A DNA stretch of 51,057 nucleotides from positions 1 through 51,057 of the forward strand of contig JAHJDP010000020.1 of the NCBI GenBank assembly GCA_018831195.1. Direction: 5' to 3'. Positions 35,791 through 45,218 of the stretch are shown here, piece after piece. Every line of letters begins with the position of its first letter. Within the stretch, counting starts at the first letter, position 1. This stretch comes from Candidatus Eisenbacteria bacterium (lineage in GTDB: Bacteria; Eisenbacteria; RBG-16-71-46; CAIMUX01; JAHJDP01). The notes below the pieces were generated by a model that was not told the origin of the DNA, made no database searches, and worked only from the letters and a program-made list of their open reading frames with translations. The position numbers were made by a program, and so were the translations under genes.

Positions 35791-36894
35791 CTATTCTTCC
35801 CGGAGACTCTGGAGAGCTATAGCGGGCCGCGTCTCGTAGCCCCTCCTGCGTCCGCAAGCCATCCAGTGGAACTCGACGTCAGGATCGCCAGCTTCCGAAA
35901 TGACCTCAAATCCTTCCGTGCTCGTCGATTCCACGTAGATAGCACTCCATCCTCCTACAGGCGTTAGCGTGACGCGCACCGCGACTTCACCAGATACGGA
36001 TTCTGTGAAGAGGGGATCCAGTGCAACGTATACTCGGTCTCCTATAAGACGGGAGCTTCCCGAGGTGTACATCTCAACTTCCGGCGCTTGTACTCCAAAT
36101 ATCGCTTGCGGGGGGCCATCTCCCGTCTCGACAGCGCTTCCGGTCAAGCTCGTCGAGAAGATCGTTCCATAAACGTATAATCCTTCGCATGTCGAACACG
36201 CTGAACGGATGTTTACGGCATACTCATCGTCATCATCGTCCTTTATGAAGTGCCCGGCTTCTCCAAACTTGGCCCGCGATGTCAGGACTCTCGTAGAGCT
36301 GCTAATTACTTGCCCCGTATTCGTCAGATGCAGGCAGTTGCCGTCATTGCCAGAACTTTCCCTGTTGTTTACGAAGATCAATGCCTGGTTGCTGGGCCCA
36401 GCATCTGGCGTCTTCTCGATGTACAAAGCCCTACCGTTTCCAAGGGCATCTACAATCATCGTCAGCGTTTTGCCGTCACAGTACGCGCATTCGAGCCCAC
36501 TCGCCGAGGTGGCGAAAGCGTAAGCAGAAGAAGAAATGGGCTTCCGAGGGCTGAGCGGGGCTCCGTTGACCCATATATCGAGCCATTCGACGGTCCCGTC
36601 GAAGCAGGTGGCGGGCAGCGGTAGTACAGAGCCCAGCTGCAGCTCAAAAAAACCGTCTACAACCGGCACACCAACATGAAACTCCGGTCCCCAGCAAGCA
36701 TCGCCAGAAGTAGAGTCCGGAAAGATATTAAATTGGAAATTGACCAATCCAGTAACAGGAATGCCATCACCATCCCGCAGAAAACCCTGGTAACTCATCT
36801 GGCCTGGAACATCTGCGACAGCTTGCACGCCGAGTAGCCAGATCAACGTGACGACAACTCCAAGAACTGTGAGGTTTCTCGAATTAGACCGCAT
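35791..36894 (-). CDS. Secreted protein with FCB-type repeat module, unknown function
   Basis: The ATG at 36894 follows GGAGGG by eight bases; the GTG at 36903 is too close to that site. 367 residues with a signal peptide (LTVLGVVVTLIWLLGVQAVA). The mature N-terminus (GQMSYQGFLRDGDGIPVTG, VNFQFNIFPDST, FFELQLGSVLPL, PLSPRKPISSSAYAFATSA) is a module I know from many surface proteins of FCB bacteria that end in beta-helix or fibre-like parts. The rest (CDGKTLTMIVDALGNGRALY, then short repeated strands) fits a fibre or adhesin stalk. It lacks a sorting domain. The exact role is unknown. Confidence 0.72.
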   Translation of the reverse strand: MRSNSRNLTVLGVVVTLIWLLGVQAVADVPGQMSYQGFLRDGDGIPVTGLVNFQFNIFPDSTSGDACWGPEFHVGVPVVDGFFELQLGSVLPLPATCFDGTVEWLDIWVNGAPLSPRKPISSSAYAFATSASGLECAYCDGKTLTMIVDALGNGRALYIEKTPDAGPSNQALIFVNNRESSGNDGNCLHLTNTGQVISSSTRVLTSRAKFGEAGHFIKDDDDDEYAVNIRSACSTCEGLYVYGTIFSTSLTGSAVETGDGPPQAIFGVQAPEVEMYTSGSSRLIGDRVYVALDPLFTESVSGEVAVRVTLTPVGGWSAIYVESTSTEGFEVISEAGDPDVEFHWMACGRRRGYETRPAIALQSLREE

Positions 36895-36946
36895 TGTTAT
36901 CACCCTCCATCGGTGCTGCTTCTGAATTAAGTCAACCTTCTAGAAA

Positions 36947-37516
36947 TCATCTCAATACCACAAGCCGCCTGACCTCTTCTGTGTTACCTGCCGCCAGGCG
37001 GGCAAAGTAGATTCCAGTTGCGACAAGATGACCATTATTGTCTATTCCGTCCCAGGTGGCTTCGTGCCTGCCAGGTTGGACAAGACCGCGTTCGAGAGTT
37101 CTCACCACTCGCCCCCGCAGATCATAAACAACGAGTGTCACGTGCGACGGACTACTTAAGTCAAATCGCAGCCGCACCGACCCTGTCGCAGGATTGGGAT
37201 AGGCTGGATATAACCTCTTGTCGGTTATGATCTTCTCTCCTGCATCGTCAACACCAGAGACCCCTGGGCAAAGTACCGTCACTCGCCTGAGGAACCTGAA
37301 ACCCGACCAGAGCTGGAAGTTCTGGTTTTCTGACAGGCCCACGACCGGTTCGCCCAGAGTGAACAGTAGATCGTGATCAGGTGCACCGCAGACTATGCCG
37401 CCTGATGCATCGAGCACGCTGGGATATAATTGATATTCCTGAGCCACTCCTGAACAGGACCAGAGGAGAATCACAATCCCAATGATAAAGATCAGAAATT
37501 GACGAATGTTGTCCAA
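36947..37516 (-). CDS. Small secreted protein with FlgD-like sorting domain
   Basis: The TTG at 37516 follows GGGAGG by eight bases and is the likely start (MDNIRQFLIFIIGIVILLWS). About 189 residues: signal peptide, a short region with GGIVCGAPDHDLLFTLGEPV and FQLWSGFRFL, then a complete sorting domain (YPAYPNPATGSVRLRF ... VYDLRGRVVRTLERG ... VATGIYFARLAAG). Almost half the mature protein is the sorting domain, so the cargo is small; proteins of this shape (SGGxxxSxxYxLxxTxGQPxxGxS) are common in FCB genomes. Function unknown. Confidence 0.8.
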   Translation of the reverse strand: MDNIRQFLIFIIGIVILLWSCSGVAQEYQLYPSVLDASGGIVCGAPDHDLLFTLGEPVVGLSENQNFQLWSGFRFLRRVTVLCPGVSGVDDAGEKIITDKRLYPAYPNPATGSVRLRFDLSSPSHVTLVVYDLRGRVVRTLERGLVQPGRHEATWDGIDNNGHLVATGIYFARLAAGNTEEVRRLVVLR

Positions 37517-37763
37517 AGCGACCACCTCCCTTATTTCACAATTAACAACCGGGTATGGAACAACATCACATTAGTCATCTCAGAAGGTGAGGCAGAAACA
37601 CATTAGCATTTTCAATCCCAGAGAGCAAGTAATTTCACTCAGGTCTATCGAGAACTGGCATGTTGTCAATCTCGTTCATAATGGTCTCCCCAGACCACCT
37701 TCCCTGGCCGCCCCTGCTGCAGGTGGATCGGGATCACCGGCGTCGATTCACTTGGATGTAATA

Positions 37764-39710
37764 TTACCGAAGCAAAATCACTCGCTGTGTCTGAATCAGA
37801 TCTGATACCTGAAGTTGAATAAAATAGACACCAGCATTGAGCTGCTGTCCGCCATTGTCTATCCCAGTCCAGAGAACCCGGTGCTCCCCAGGTTTAACGG
37901 ACCCGCCATAAAAGGATCTCACCCGGCGACCGCCAATGTCGAAAACATCAAGATTGACTGCACTCTCCTCTGCAACACTGAAAACAATCTGCGTTGCGGC
38001 GCGAAACGGATTCGGAGATATCGAAATGATGTCGGTATATAGCGGTTCCGGGGATGTTCCGGGGACCTCTGAAGGGCCAGTCCCGACCGTGGCCACCAAG
38101 TCATAAAACAGGTCCTCAAGATTAATCGCACCATCCAAGTCCTGTTGATCCCTGGTCCTGAAAATGAGTGTTCCGGCGTAAGCCCCATTGGAAGCACCAT
38201 CGGAATCGAAGTGCACTCCCCAGGACGCCGGGATCTCTCCGATAGTGGCTGGACTGAATCCCCCAACTATTGTGAATCTGGGATCCCCCGCCAGTTCAGC
38301 TCGATAGACCTCCAGCAGAGCTTGTAGCGAACCGTATCCAAAGTTGTAAACAGCTGCGGAGAGATCAGAGAAGGCTCCCGGCTCATGAGTTTCAAAATCC
38401 AGAACTCCGGAGATCATAGGTTCCTCAGCGGAGACACTGGGCGCCGCGTGAGCAAGCACGGTTCCGTTAAGAGGGATCAACTGGACTGGATTATCCAAAT
38501 CGTCTGATGTGAGGGTCAGGTCACCTTCATTCAGACCAGGTGTTGCCGTTGACATCCCAATGTTGTGCAGATTGGCAGGATCTCCGGCCTCCGCCTCGAA
38601 GTCGCCCGAAGGGCATGTGAAAACAATCAGAGTTGTTATGGAGTAGTCGAGTTCATCAGCTGGTATCTCGGCTCCATTCGCGACAGAAAGCACCCGTGTC
38701 GCCGTCCCTCCGACGATCACCGACCCGAACTCAAGGGCCGAGTCTGTGAGGAGAATCGGCGGGACTTGCAGGTCTGCAATGACGGGGAGATGATCCGAAC
38801 CATTGTAAAGCGCCTCGATCACTTCTGTCGGAAGCTCCGGGTGTGGTGGATCGTCGATGAGAGCTTTGTTAAAGTGTTGGCCGTCATTTCCAAATGTGGC
38901 ATAGGTTTGCTCCAAGATATCCAGACCTTCGTCGTCCTGTACCGCTGGGCCAACGAGTATCATATCAAACCGATCGTCCATCCCCCCTGAGGCCCCACCG
39001 CCAAACTGTATGGTCCGGGTGGACTGGGAATGAATAACGGCAAAAGATGAACCGTCATGCCAGTTCCCAGGACTGTCGATTGGGTCCTGGACCACGCCTG
39101 CAATCCCGGACGCGGTATCAAGCATGTACTGGTAGGCTGGCTCCCCACTGTCATAGATATTGAAGTCCCCCATCACAATGTAGTTCTGGCCCGGTGGAAA
39201 AGACTCCATCCGCGTCCGCATTGCGGTGACTTCATCCAATCGGCGCTGCTCATTATCGCTTCCCTCGCTTGCCTTCAGATGCAATGCATAGATGCGGAGA
39301 TTCGATGCATCCGAGCCATATCCGACCGGGCCCACGGTCCATTCATCGATGTCGCGGAGTGTGGTGCCTATGACGTGGTGGCCAATGTAACTCACTTTGG
39401 TGGATCGATAGAAGATGGCGTTATCCGTATCCGCTCCATTGACAAAATCCCCGGCTTCCCATTCACCTGGGTCCAAGACATCCAGCACATTGGCAAGGAA
39501 ATAATCCACGGCAACCTGAGAGAGGATTTCCTCTGCGACAAGAATGTCTGGCTCCGCCTGCTCCAATACGGTCCGGAATTCCGCCTCCCGACCCGAGCTG
39601 TAGTTCAGGAGATTGTATGTCATGACGCGAAACGCCTGGGCAGGAGAGCAGGAAATCAGCCCCAGGATCACACCGATGAGAATCTGGTGGAAACGACTAT
39701 TGGATGGCAT
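37764..39710 (-). CDS. Secreted EEP-family nuclease/phosphatase with sorting domain
   Basis: The ATG at 39710 is preferred (GGAG nine bases upstream; the TTG at 39725 is poor). 648 residues. The signal peptide ends near SPAQA. The EEP core reads FRVMTYNLLNYSSG, ILVAEEILSQ (metal-binding Glu), IYALHLKASEGSD, YIVMGDFNIY (D and N), DDRFDMILVG and GSDHLPVIADL (Asp-His). A beta-sandwich middle of ASPM/choice-of-anchor type follows (ALEFGSVIVGGTATRVLSVA), then the sorting domain (SPNPFRAATQIVFSV ... VFDIGGRRVRSFYGG ... LNAGVYFIQLQVS). It is probably displayed outside the cell. It is the second EEP protein of the window; the first lacks the sorting domain. Confidence 0.87.
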   Translation of the reverse strand: MPSNSRFHQILIGVILGLISCSPAQAFRVMTYNLLNYSSGREAEFRTVLEQAEPDILVAEEILSQVAVDYFLANVLDVLDPGEWEAGDFVNGADTDNAIFYRSTKVSYIGHHVIGTTLRDIDEWTVGPVGYGSDASNLRIYALHLKASEGSDNEQRRLDEVTAMRTRMESFPPGQNYIVMGDFNIYDSGEPAYQYMLDTASGIAGVVQDPIDSPGNWHDGSSFAVIHSQSTRTIQFGGGASGGMDDRFDMILVGPAVQDDEGLDILEQTYATFGNDGQHFNKALIDDPPHPELPTEVIEALYNGSDHLPVIADLQVPPILLTDSALEFGSVIVGGTATRVLSVANGAEIPADELDYSITTLIVFTCPSGDFEAEAGDPANLHNIGMSTATPGLNEGDLTLTSDDLDNPVQLIPLNGTVLAHAAPSVSAEEPMISGVLDFETHEPGAFSDLSAAVYNFGYGSLQALLEVYRAELAGDPRFTIVGGFSPATIGEIPASWGVHFDSDGASNGAYAGTLIFRTRDQQDLDGAINLEDLFYDLVATVGTGPSEVPGTSPEPLYTDIISISPNPFRAATQIVFSVAEESAVNLDVFDIGGRRVRSFYGGSVKPGEHRVLWTGIDNGGQQLNAGVYFIQLQVSDLIQTQRVILLR

Positions 39711-40088
39711 TGATGCATTCTCCAAATGAGATGGTAAGCTGGGCCTGTCTTCAGTGATCCCAGGCCAAGTGAAAAGAGTTTACCATATCTGCCCTGGATT
39801 CGGGAGTGGCTCAATAACGCTATGGATGAGTGTGGATTAGGACATGTCTGAAAACAGCCAGAAAGAAACCCCGACAGCGACACACGGGCGGACATGGTTA
39901 TCTCCGCTTCGTAAAGGCAGTATACGATGTCAGCGGCCGTGCTGAAGCCGGGAGCGAATCGGGCCGGAATGGGTGGGTGGGTTCCACTGGCGCGGACTGA
40001 CGCTACACTTGACTGAAAACACAAAGGGGAATCCAATCGAACTGGTTTTCATTACTGAGTTCATCCTTTCACCCTTGGAAGTTATCCA
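39711..40088. other. Divergent intergenic region between secreted-protein locus and defence-like island
   Basis: No gene is seen. It should hold the promoters of the minus-strand EEP gene and of the plus-strand gene at 40089, but no clear -35/-10 pair was found. It marks a change of gene content and strand. Confidence 0.4.
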
Positions 40089-40835
40089 ATGAGTCGTAAC
40101 CCAAAGAAAAAGAAACGCCGTAAGCCAAGGGGTACATCTGGGCATGTGAAGATTGAATTAGGTCAGGATCAGGTCTCCTCGACCCATCATCCCCTCATCT
40201 ATCCTGACACAAAGGAAGAGCTTGAGTTCTTTATTGCCAATGCATTTCTAAAGCAAGCAAAGCAGGCTGGGATGCTTGACTGGTCCGGGAAAGAGCTTGT
40301 ACAGAACCCAACCGACGATTTTGATTTTTGTATTGGATCTGATAACGAAGCCGATTATTTGGAGCTTATGGAGATTGCCCCTATCGAGCCATATCAGAGC
40401 TACGATGAAATACCGAATGAATATCGGCCATACGATTTTGCACAATTCATTCTAAAGAGAGTCCTTGGTAAATCACGGAAGTATCTTGGATCAACCAGCC
40501 GAAAGCTCGTTTTGCTCACATATAACACAGATCAAAAGTTAACCCTTGTACCCCCTACTTCAACAATGCTTCAGAAATGGCTCGCCACCGAGAAGCACTG
40601 CTTCTGCCAAATCTATTATTATAAACCCATTGAGCCCAACAAGGGTTTATTAGAAACACTCTATCCAGCCGCGAATGAGCAATTTGAATATTTCAGGCCA
40701 GAGGATTACCGCGAGATGATTTTCTGGGGATCAGGCGTCAATTCCTTCACCCAGCAACCAGATGGTAGCCTCCTTAGCCCACCTATTCCCATCCCACTCA
40801 GACCAAGAAGATTTCCAGATGATCCTGGCCGATAA
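40089..40835 (+). CDS. Unknown protein, possible nuclease-like fold
   Basis: 248 residues. The N-terminus is strongly basic (KKKKRRKPRG). The middle reads NPTDDFDFCIGSDNEADYLE, followed by LMEIAPIEP, and later RKLVLLTYNTDQKLTLVPP, a strand-Asp-strand-Glu order that vaguely recalls PD-(D/E)xK proteins, though the usual Lys is not evident. The C-terminus is Pro/Arg rich. No signal peptide or membrane segment. It lies 254 bp upstream of the restriction-modification gene on the same strand. The function is not recognised. Confidence 0.68.
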   Translation: MSRNPKKKKRRKPRGTSGHVKIELGQDQVSSTHHPLIYPDTKEELEFFIANAFLKQAKQAGMLDWSGKELVQNPTDDFDFCIGSDNEADYLELMEIAPIEPYQSYDEIPNEYRPYDFAQFILKRVLGKSRKYLGSTSRKLVLLTYNTDQKLTLVPPTSTMLQKWLATEKHCFCQIYYYKPIEPNKGLLETLYPAANEQFEYFRPEDYREMIFWGSGVNSFTQQPDGSLLSPPIPIPLRPRRFPDDPGR

Positions 40836-41089
40836 AGGTCGAAACAAGCCCACAAGTGCATCCGCATCTTCTTTAAATTCAACCCACTGGCCGTTACGGC
40901 AAATCGATGGACATAGATACTCACTGGGGATAGATTGGCTAGAAAGACGTCCAACATCATTGGAGGATAGGTCTGATGCAGGTATGCAGAGAGATGACTC
41001 AATTCCCTATTAAAGTGAGAGTAAATTGTGACAGTTTCACTATTATTGGATGAGTTCCCAACTGATCGTCAAAATAGAAAAGGCTTGAT

Positions 41090-44000
41090 ATGTTAAAAAA
41101 GAAGTTGATCCACGCTTCCCTCCAGAGTTTTGGACAGGCTGTTACGGCCAAGATGACGCAACTCACTCACGGGGAGCCGGAGGACCAGCTGCGTGCGCCA
41201 TTCGAGCAATTCATGACTGAAGCTGCTCGGGCTATGGGAAGGAAGGTCGTTTGTACAGGCGAAACCCCCATTCCAGATCGTATTGGCCGGCCGGATTACG
41301 CTGTCCATCTAAATGGTCTGCTGGCTGGATACGTCGAACTCAAGGCTCCTGGCGTTGGAGCGAACCACTCGCGATTCAAGGGACACAACCTTGATCAATG
41401 GAAGCGTTTCTCGGCGATCCCCAACATTCTCTACACGGATGGGAACGAATGGGCACTGTATCGCAGTGGTCAGCGCGTGGGGAAGATTCTTCGGCTCACC
41501 GGGGATGTTGCGACTGAAGGGGAAAAGGCCGCATCCGCTAAAGATGCTGATATGGTCGAGCCTCTCTTGCATGATTTTCTCTCCTGGGAGCCAATAATCC
41601 CTACTGATCGAAAGGGCAAAGTCGACCTTCAAAGGTTCGCTGCCTTGATTGCCCCACTGTGCCGGATGCTACGCGATGACGTGACAGATGCACTCAGAGA
41701 TCCTGCTTCGTCACTTATCGAACTCGCCAAGGATTGGCGGGACCTTCTTTTCCCGGACGCCTCGGATAACCAATTTGCTGATGCGTATGCCCAAACCGTT
41801 ACATTCGCCCTGTTGCTTGGCCGCAGCGAGGGTGCCGACCCGCTTACCCTCAATAGCGCAGAAACCGCCCTGGCTGCGCAGCACAGCCTACTTTCTCGCG
41901 CGCTACAAGTTTTGACGGATACGCGCATACGGACTGAAATGTCCGCATCCCTGGATCTGCTCCTTCGGGTAATTGCGGTTGTCCCTCACGCCTCGCTTGC
42001 TGGCCCCAAAGACCCCTGGCTATATTTCTACGAGGATTTTCTCGCTATCTATGATCCCAAACTTCGTAAGGATGCCGGTGCCTATTATACACCCGTAGAG
42101 GTCGTCCTCGCCCAGGTCCGACTGATTGCCGATCTGCTCGTCAACCGTTTCGGCAAACGATACGGTTTCGCTGACCCAAGCGTGCTCACACTGGACCCCG
42201 CTACCGGAACCGGGACGTATCTCCTTGGCGTCATCGAACACGCCCTTAACCTGATCGAGATCGAAGAAGGCGCCGGGGCTGTCGCGGGCCGGGCCACTCA
42301 GCTTGCCACCAATCTCTATGGCTTCGAATTGATGGTCGGACCTTATGCTGTGACGGACCTCCGCATCAGTCGAGCCCTTCGCGACCGCGGCGCGGACCTC
42401 CCCGAGGAAGGTACGCATATCTATTTGACTGACACGCTGGAAAGTCCTAACGCGACACCTCCCCGGCTCCCAGCGTTCTTGCAACCTATTGCTGAGCAGC
42501 ATGCAAAGGCATTGAAGGTCAAGAGCAAGGTTCCTATCATCGTCTGCCTAGGTAACCCGCCCTATGATCGCCATCAGGCTGTTGATATAGGCGGCGAGGA
42601 TAATCTTTCTCGATGTGGCGGCTGGGTCCGATTTAGTGACCCGCTTCGTGACGTTAAGAAAAAGGATGATAAAGGGAAAGTTAGAAAGCTGAAGACCGCG
42701 AAGGCAAGGTTAGCAGAGAGAGAAAATCGGTCTATTCTTAGGAGCTTTATCGAACCTGCTGTTGACGCAGGGCATGGTGTTCACATCAAGAATCTCTATA
42801 ACCTTTATGTTTATTTCTGGCGTTGGGCTCTTTGGAAGGTCTTCGAACACGAGACTGCCCAAGGCCCTGGTATCGTTAGCTACATCAGCGCATCGAGCTA
42901 TCTGGACGGAGACGCTTTCTGCGGAATGCGAGAGCACATGCGCCGCCTATGTGACGAGATCTGGATTCTGGACCTAGGCGGCGAGGGTCGTGGCACACGC
43001 AAGAGCGAGAATGTATTTGCCATTCAGACACCAGTGGCCATCGCAGTGGCCGTCCGTTCGAAAAAGGTAAAGAAAAGCAAGCCTGCTAAAGTCCACTATG
43101 CTCCCATCGAAGGCACCCGCGGCACAAAGCTCGCTACACTAGCCGCAATCGGCGATTTCGATTCAGTCAAATGGCAGGACTGTCCCGACGACTGGCAGGC
43201 TCCATTTCGTCCAGCTGGCAAGGGCATCTACTTTACTTGGCCGCTGCTGACCGACCTCATGCCGTGGCAGCACTCGGGTGTACAATTAAAGCGAACTTGG
43301 CCCATCGGACCTGATATGGAAACCTTGAATCACCGTTGGCGGGAACTGTTATCGGCCACTGATCGATCAAAGGCACTTCGAGAAACAGGTGATCGTGTAG
43401 TAGATGGCACCTATCGCGTCAATTTAACAGGCATAGATGATTCGACACCGATTTCAAAGTTACCTCACGATGCTCCCATGCCTGGCCTACAAAGATACGC
43501 CTACCGTTCCTTTGATCGACAATATGTCATCGCTGATGGGCGCTTGATGTCACGTCCGCGCCCAGACCTCTGGCGCGCGCACAGCGAACGCCAGGTCTAT
43601 CTGACTAGCCTATTTTCGCAAGCCCTTGGTTGCGGCCCGGCCCTCACTTCTTCCGCGCTCATTCCCGACATGGACCACTTCCGTGGCTCATACGGCGCAA
43701 AGGCGGCAGTCCCTCTTTACCGCAGCCCCAACACCTCGGAAGCAAATATTCTGCCTGGTTTTCTCGAACTTCTTGGAAAGGCATACAAACGCAAGCAGTT
43801 AACGCCGGAGGAATTCCTGGCCTACGTTTACGGTATTATGGCGCAACCAGGCTTCACCGCGCGATATGCGAATGAGCTGGAGACGCGCGAGCTTCGCGTT
43901 CCAATCACGAAGGATGTGAGTCTGTTCGAGAAGGTCTACGAGATTGGCGCTAGGCTTCTTTGGCTACATACCTATGGCGAGCGATTCGTACCAAAGGGTA

Positions 44001-44479
44001 AGCGAAGCGGGCAGGTCCCGCACGGCAAAGCGAAATGTGTGAAGGCAGTTTCTTACAAACCTGAGCACTATCCTGATTCTTTTCATTACAACGGCAAGAC
44101 GAGAATGCTTCATGTCGGCTACGGGGTGTTTGCCCCTGTTGCTACCGATGTTTTCGGATTCGAGGTTTCCGGACTAAAGGTTGTACAATCTTGGCTGAAG
44201 TACCGCATGAAGAAAGGGGCCGGGAAAAAATCTTCTCCGCTTGACGACGTCCGTCCGGAGCGGTGGACAAGCAATTTTACCACCGAGCTCCTCGAACTGC
44301 TCTGGGTGCTGGAAGAAACAATTAGTGGCTATCCCGAACAGGAGCGACTCTTGCATGCCGTGACCGACGGAGAATGCTTCCGGGCCGATGAACTGCCAGC
44401 AGTTGACGAGAAGATGCGCAAGCCTTCGCGGTTAAAAGAACAGAGTGGCAATCTGTTTGATGAAGAAGATGACGGCTAG
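41090..44479 (+). CDS. Type ISP/IIG-like restriction-modification enzyme without helicase
   Basis: 1129 residues. Near the N-terminus RPDYAV and GYVELKAP (Asp69, Glu83, Lys85) form a PD-(D/E)xK nuclease. The middle helical part leads to DAGAYYTPVEVVLAQV, then the adenine methyltransferase core: LDPATGTGTYLLGV (SAM motif I, about 368-381) and LGNPPYDR (motif IV, 488-494). The last 500 residues have the type ISP C-terminal look (RAYRSFDRQYVIADGRLM-like: YAYRSFDRQYVIADGRLM) and should recognise DNA. True type ISP enzymes such as LlaBIII carry a helicase between nuclease and methylase and are about 1600 residues; here it is absent. AAAAGG precedes the ATG. It probably protects against phage or plasmid DNA. 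Confidence 0.88.
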   Translation: MLKKKLIHASLQSFGQAVTAKMTQLTHGEPEDQLRAPFEQFMTEAARAMGRKVVCTGETPIPDRIGRPDYAVHLNGLLAGYVELKAPGVGANHSRFKGHNLDQWKRFSAIPNILYTDGNEWALYRSGQRVGKILRLTGDVATEGEKAASAKDADMVEPLLHDFLSWEPIIPTDRKGKVDLQRFAALIAPLCRMLRDDVTDALRDPASSLIELAKDWRDLLFPDASDNQFADAYAQTVTFALLLGRSEGADPLTLNSAETALAAQHSLLSRALQVLTDTRIRTEMSASLDLLLRVIAVVPHASLAGPKDPWLYFYEDFLAIYDPKLRKDAGAYYTPVEVVLAQVRLIADLLVNRFGKRYGFADPSVLTLDPATGTGTYLLGVIEHALNLIEIEEGAGAVAGRATQLATNLYGFELMVGPYAVTDLRISRALRDRGADLPEEGTHIYLTDTLESPNATPPRLPAFLQPIAEQHAKALKVKSKVPIIVCLGNPPYDRHQAVDIGGEDNLSRCGGWVRFSDPLRDVKKKDDKGKVRKLKTAKARLAERENRSILRSFIEPAVDAGHGVHIKNLYNLYVYFWRWALWKVFEHETAQGPGIVSYISASSYLDGDAFCGMREHMRRLCDEIWILDLGGEGRGTRKSENVFAIQTPVAIAVAVRSKKVKKSKPAKVHYAPIEGTRGTKLATLAAIGDFDSVKWQDCPDDWQAPFRPAGKGIYFTWPLLTDLMPWQHSGVQLKRTWPIGPDMETLNHRWRELLSATDRSKALRETGDRVVDGTYRVNLTGIDDSTPISKLPHDAPMPGLQRYAYRSFDRQYVIADGRLMSRPRPDLWRAHSERQVYLTSLFSQALGCGPALTSSALIPDMDHFRGSYGAKAAVPLYRSPNTSEANILPGFLELLGKAYKRKQLTPEEFLAYVYGIMAQPGFTARYANELETRELRVPITKDVSLFEKVYEIGARLLWLHTYGERFVPKGKRSGQVPHGKAKCVKAVSYKPEHYPDSFHYNGKTRMLHVGYGVFAPVATDVFGFEVSGLKVVQSWLKYRMKKGAGKKSSPLDDVRPERWTSNFTTELLELLWVLEETISGYPEQERLLHAVTDGECFRADELPAVDEKMRKPSRLKEQSGNLFDEEDDG

Positions 44480-44672
44480 TCACCTGTGGTAGCGATCATC
44501 AGTGGGAAGACACAGTTTTGTGCTTTGACCTGGTCAATACGTGCGAGAAGAGCACTTCCTTGGGCTGGCGCCAATGTCAACTACGAGTGGACCATGAGTC
44601 CGTACCTGTCGCAGCTTCGATCAATTTGATATATCGATTTCCGGCCCTGGTCTTTCCATCGAGGAACCACCA

Positions 44673-45218
44673 ATGAATTTTCTAGATGCAATTGGTAGAT
44701 TCACCGGCTCATTGATGACGTTTGCTGCTCTCACTGCGATAATAGACCAGTTCTTAATCCGGCCTTCTCAGAAGGACGCGTTGATTGAGGCTCATGAGAA
44801 GACTGCCATACTGGCTGCATCCGTGCAGCGATGGGCTAGTGGATTTGTGTCCTTATGGGCGGCTTTCAGTCGGTCGATTGATTCAGGTGTAAATTCCATG
44901 TTATTTTTAGCGATTGATAATATTCTCTTTATCTCGAGAGACGCTGGCAACTTACAGTATTTCAACATTCTCTGCAACTCCTCATTCCCCTTGACCGCAA
45001 TAATCACTGGGGCTATACTTGGTATGTTAAATGCGTCTATCGTCATTACTTTTTGGGTACAATGCAATGAACCAACATACACCCGGACTCAGCTTCAAGA
45101 AATTAGATCTACACATTCACACACCAGCATCGAAGTGTTTTCTTGCCACACAGGTGACCCCATCGCAAATCGTCCAAAGTGCTCTGGATGCCGGATTGGC
45201 AGGTATCGCTGTAACTGA
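44673..45218 (+). CDS. Small two-helix membrane protein, C-terminus overlaps next gene
   Basis: GAGGAA seven bases before the ATG. The first 130 residues look genuine: a hydrophobic segment (GSLMTFAALTAIIDQFLI), an amphipathic middle and a second segment (LTAIITGAILGMLNASIVIT). The last 45 residues overlap the start of the PHP-ATPase gene by about 150 bp in another frame and are Cys/His/Arg-rich (HTSIEVFSCHTGD ... CSGCRIGRYRCN), unlike the rest, so the true stop may have been lost by a frameshift near 45060. It may be a membrane partner of the ATPase. No family is recognised. Confidence 0.58.
   Translation: MNFLDAIGRFTGSLMTFAALTAIIDQFLIRPSQKDALIEAHEKTAILAASVQRWASGFVSLWAAFSRSIDSGVNSMLFLAIDNILFISRDAGNLQYFNILCNSSFPLTAIITGAILGMLNASIVITFWVQCNEPTYTRTQLQEIRSTHSHTSIEVFSCHTGDPIANRPKCSGCRIGRYRCN

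Noticed and set aside
39057-39713. Plus-strand frame of 218 codons
   Set aside because: It is antisense to the EEP gene, whose catalytic motifs are clear. No ribosome binding site or recognisable domain.
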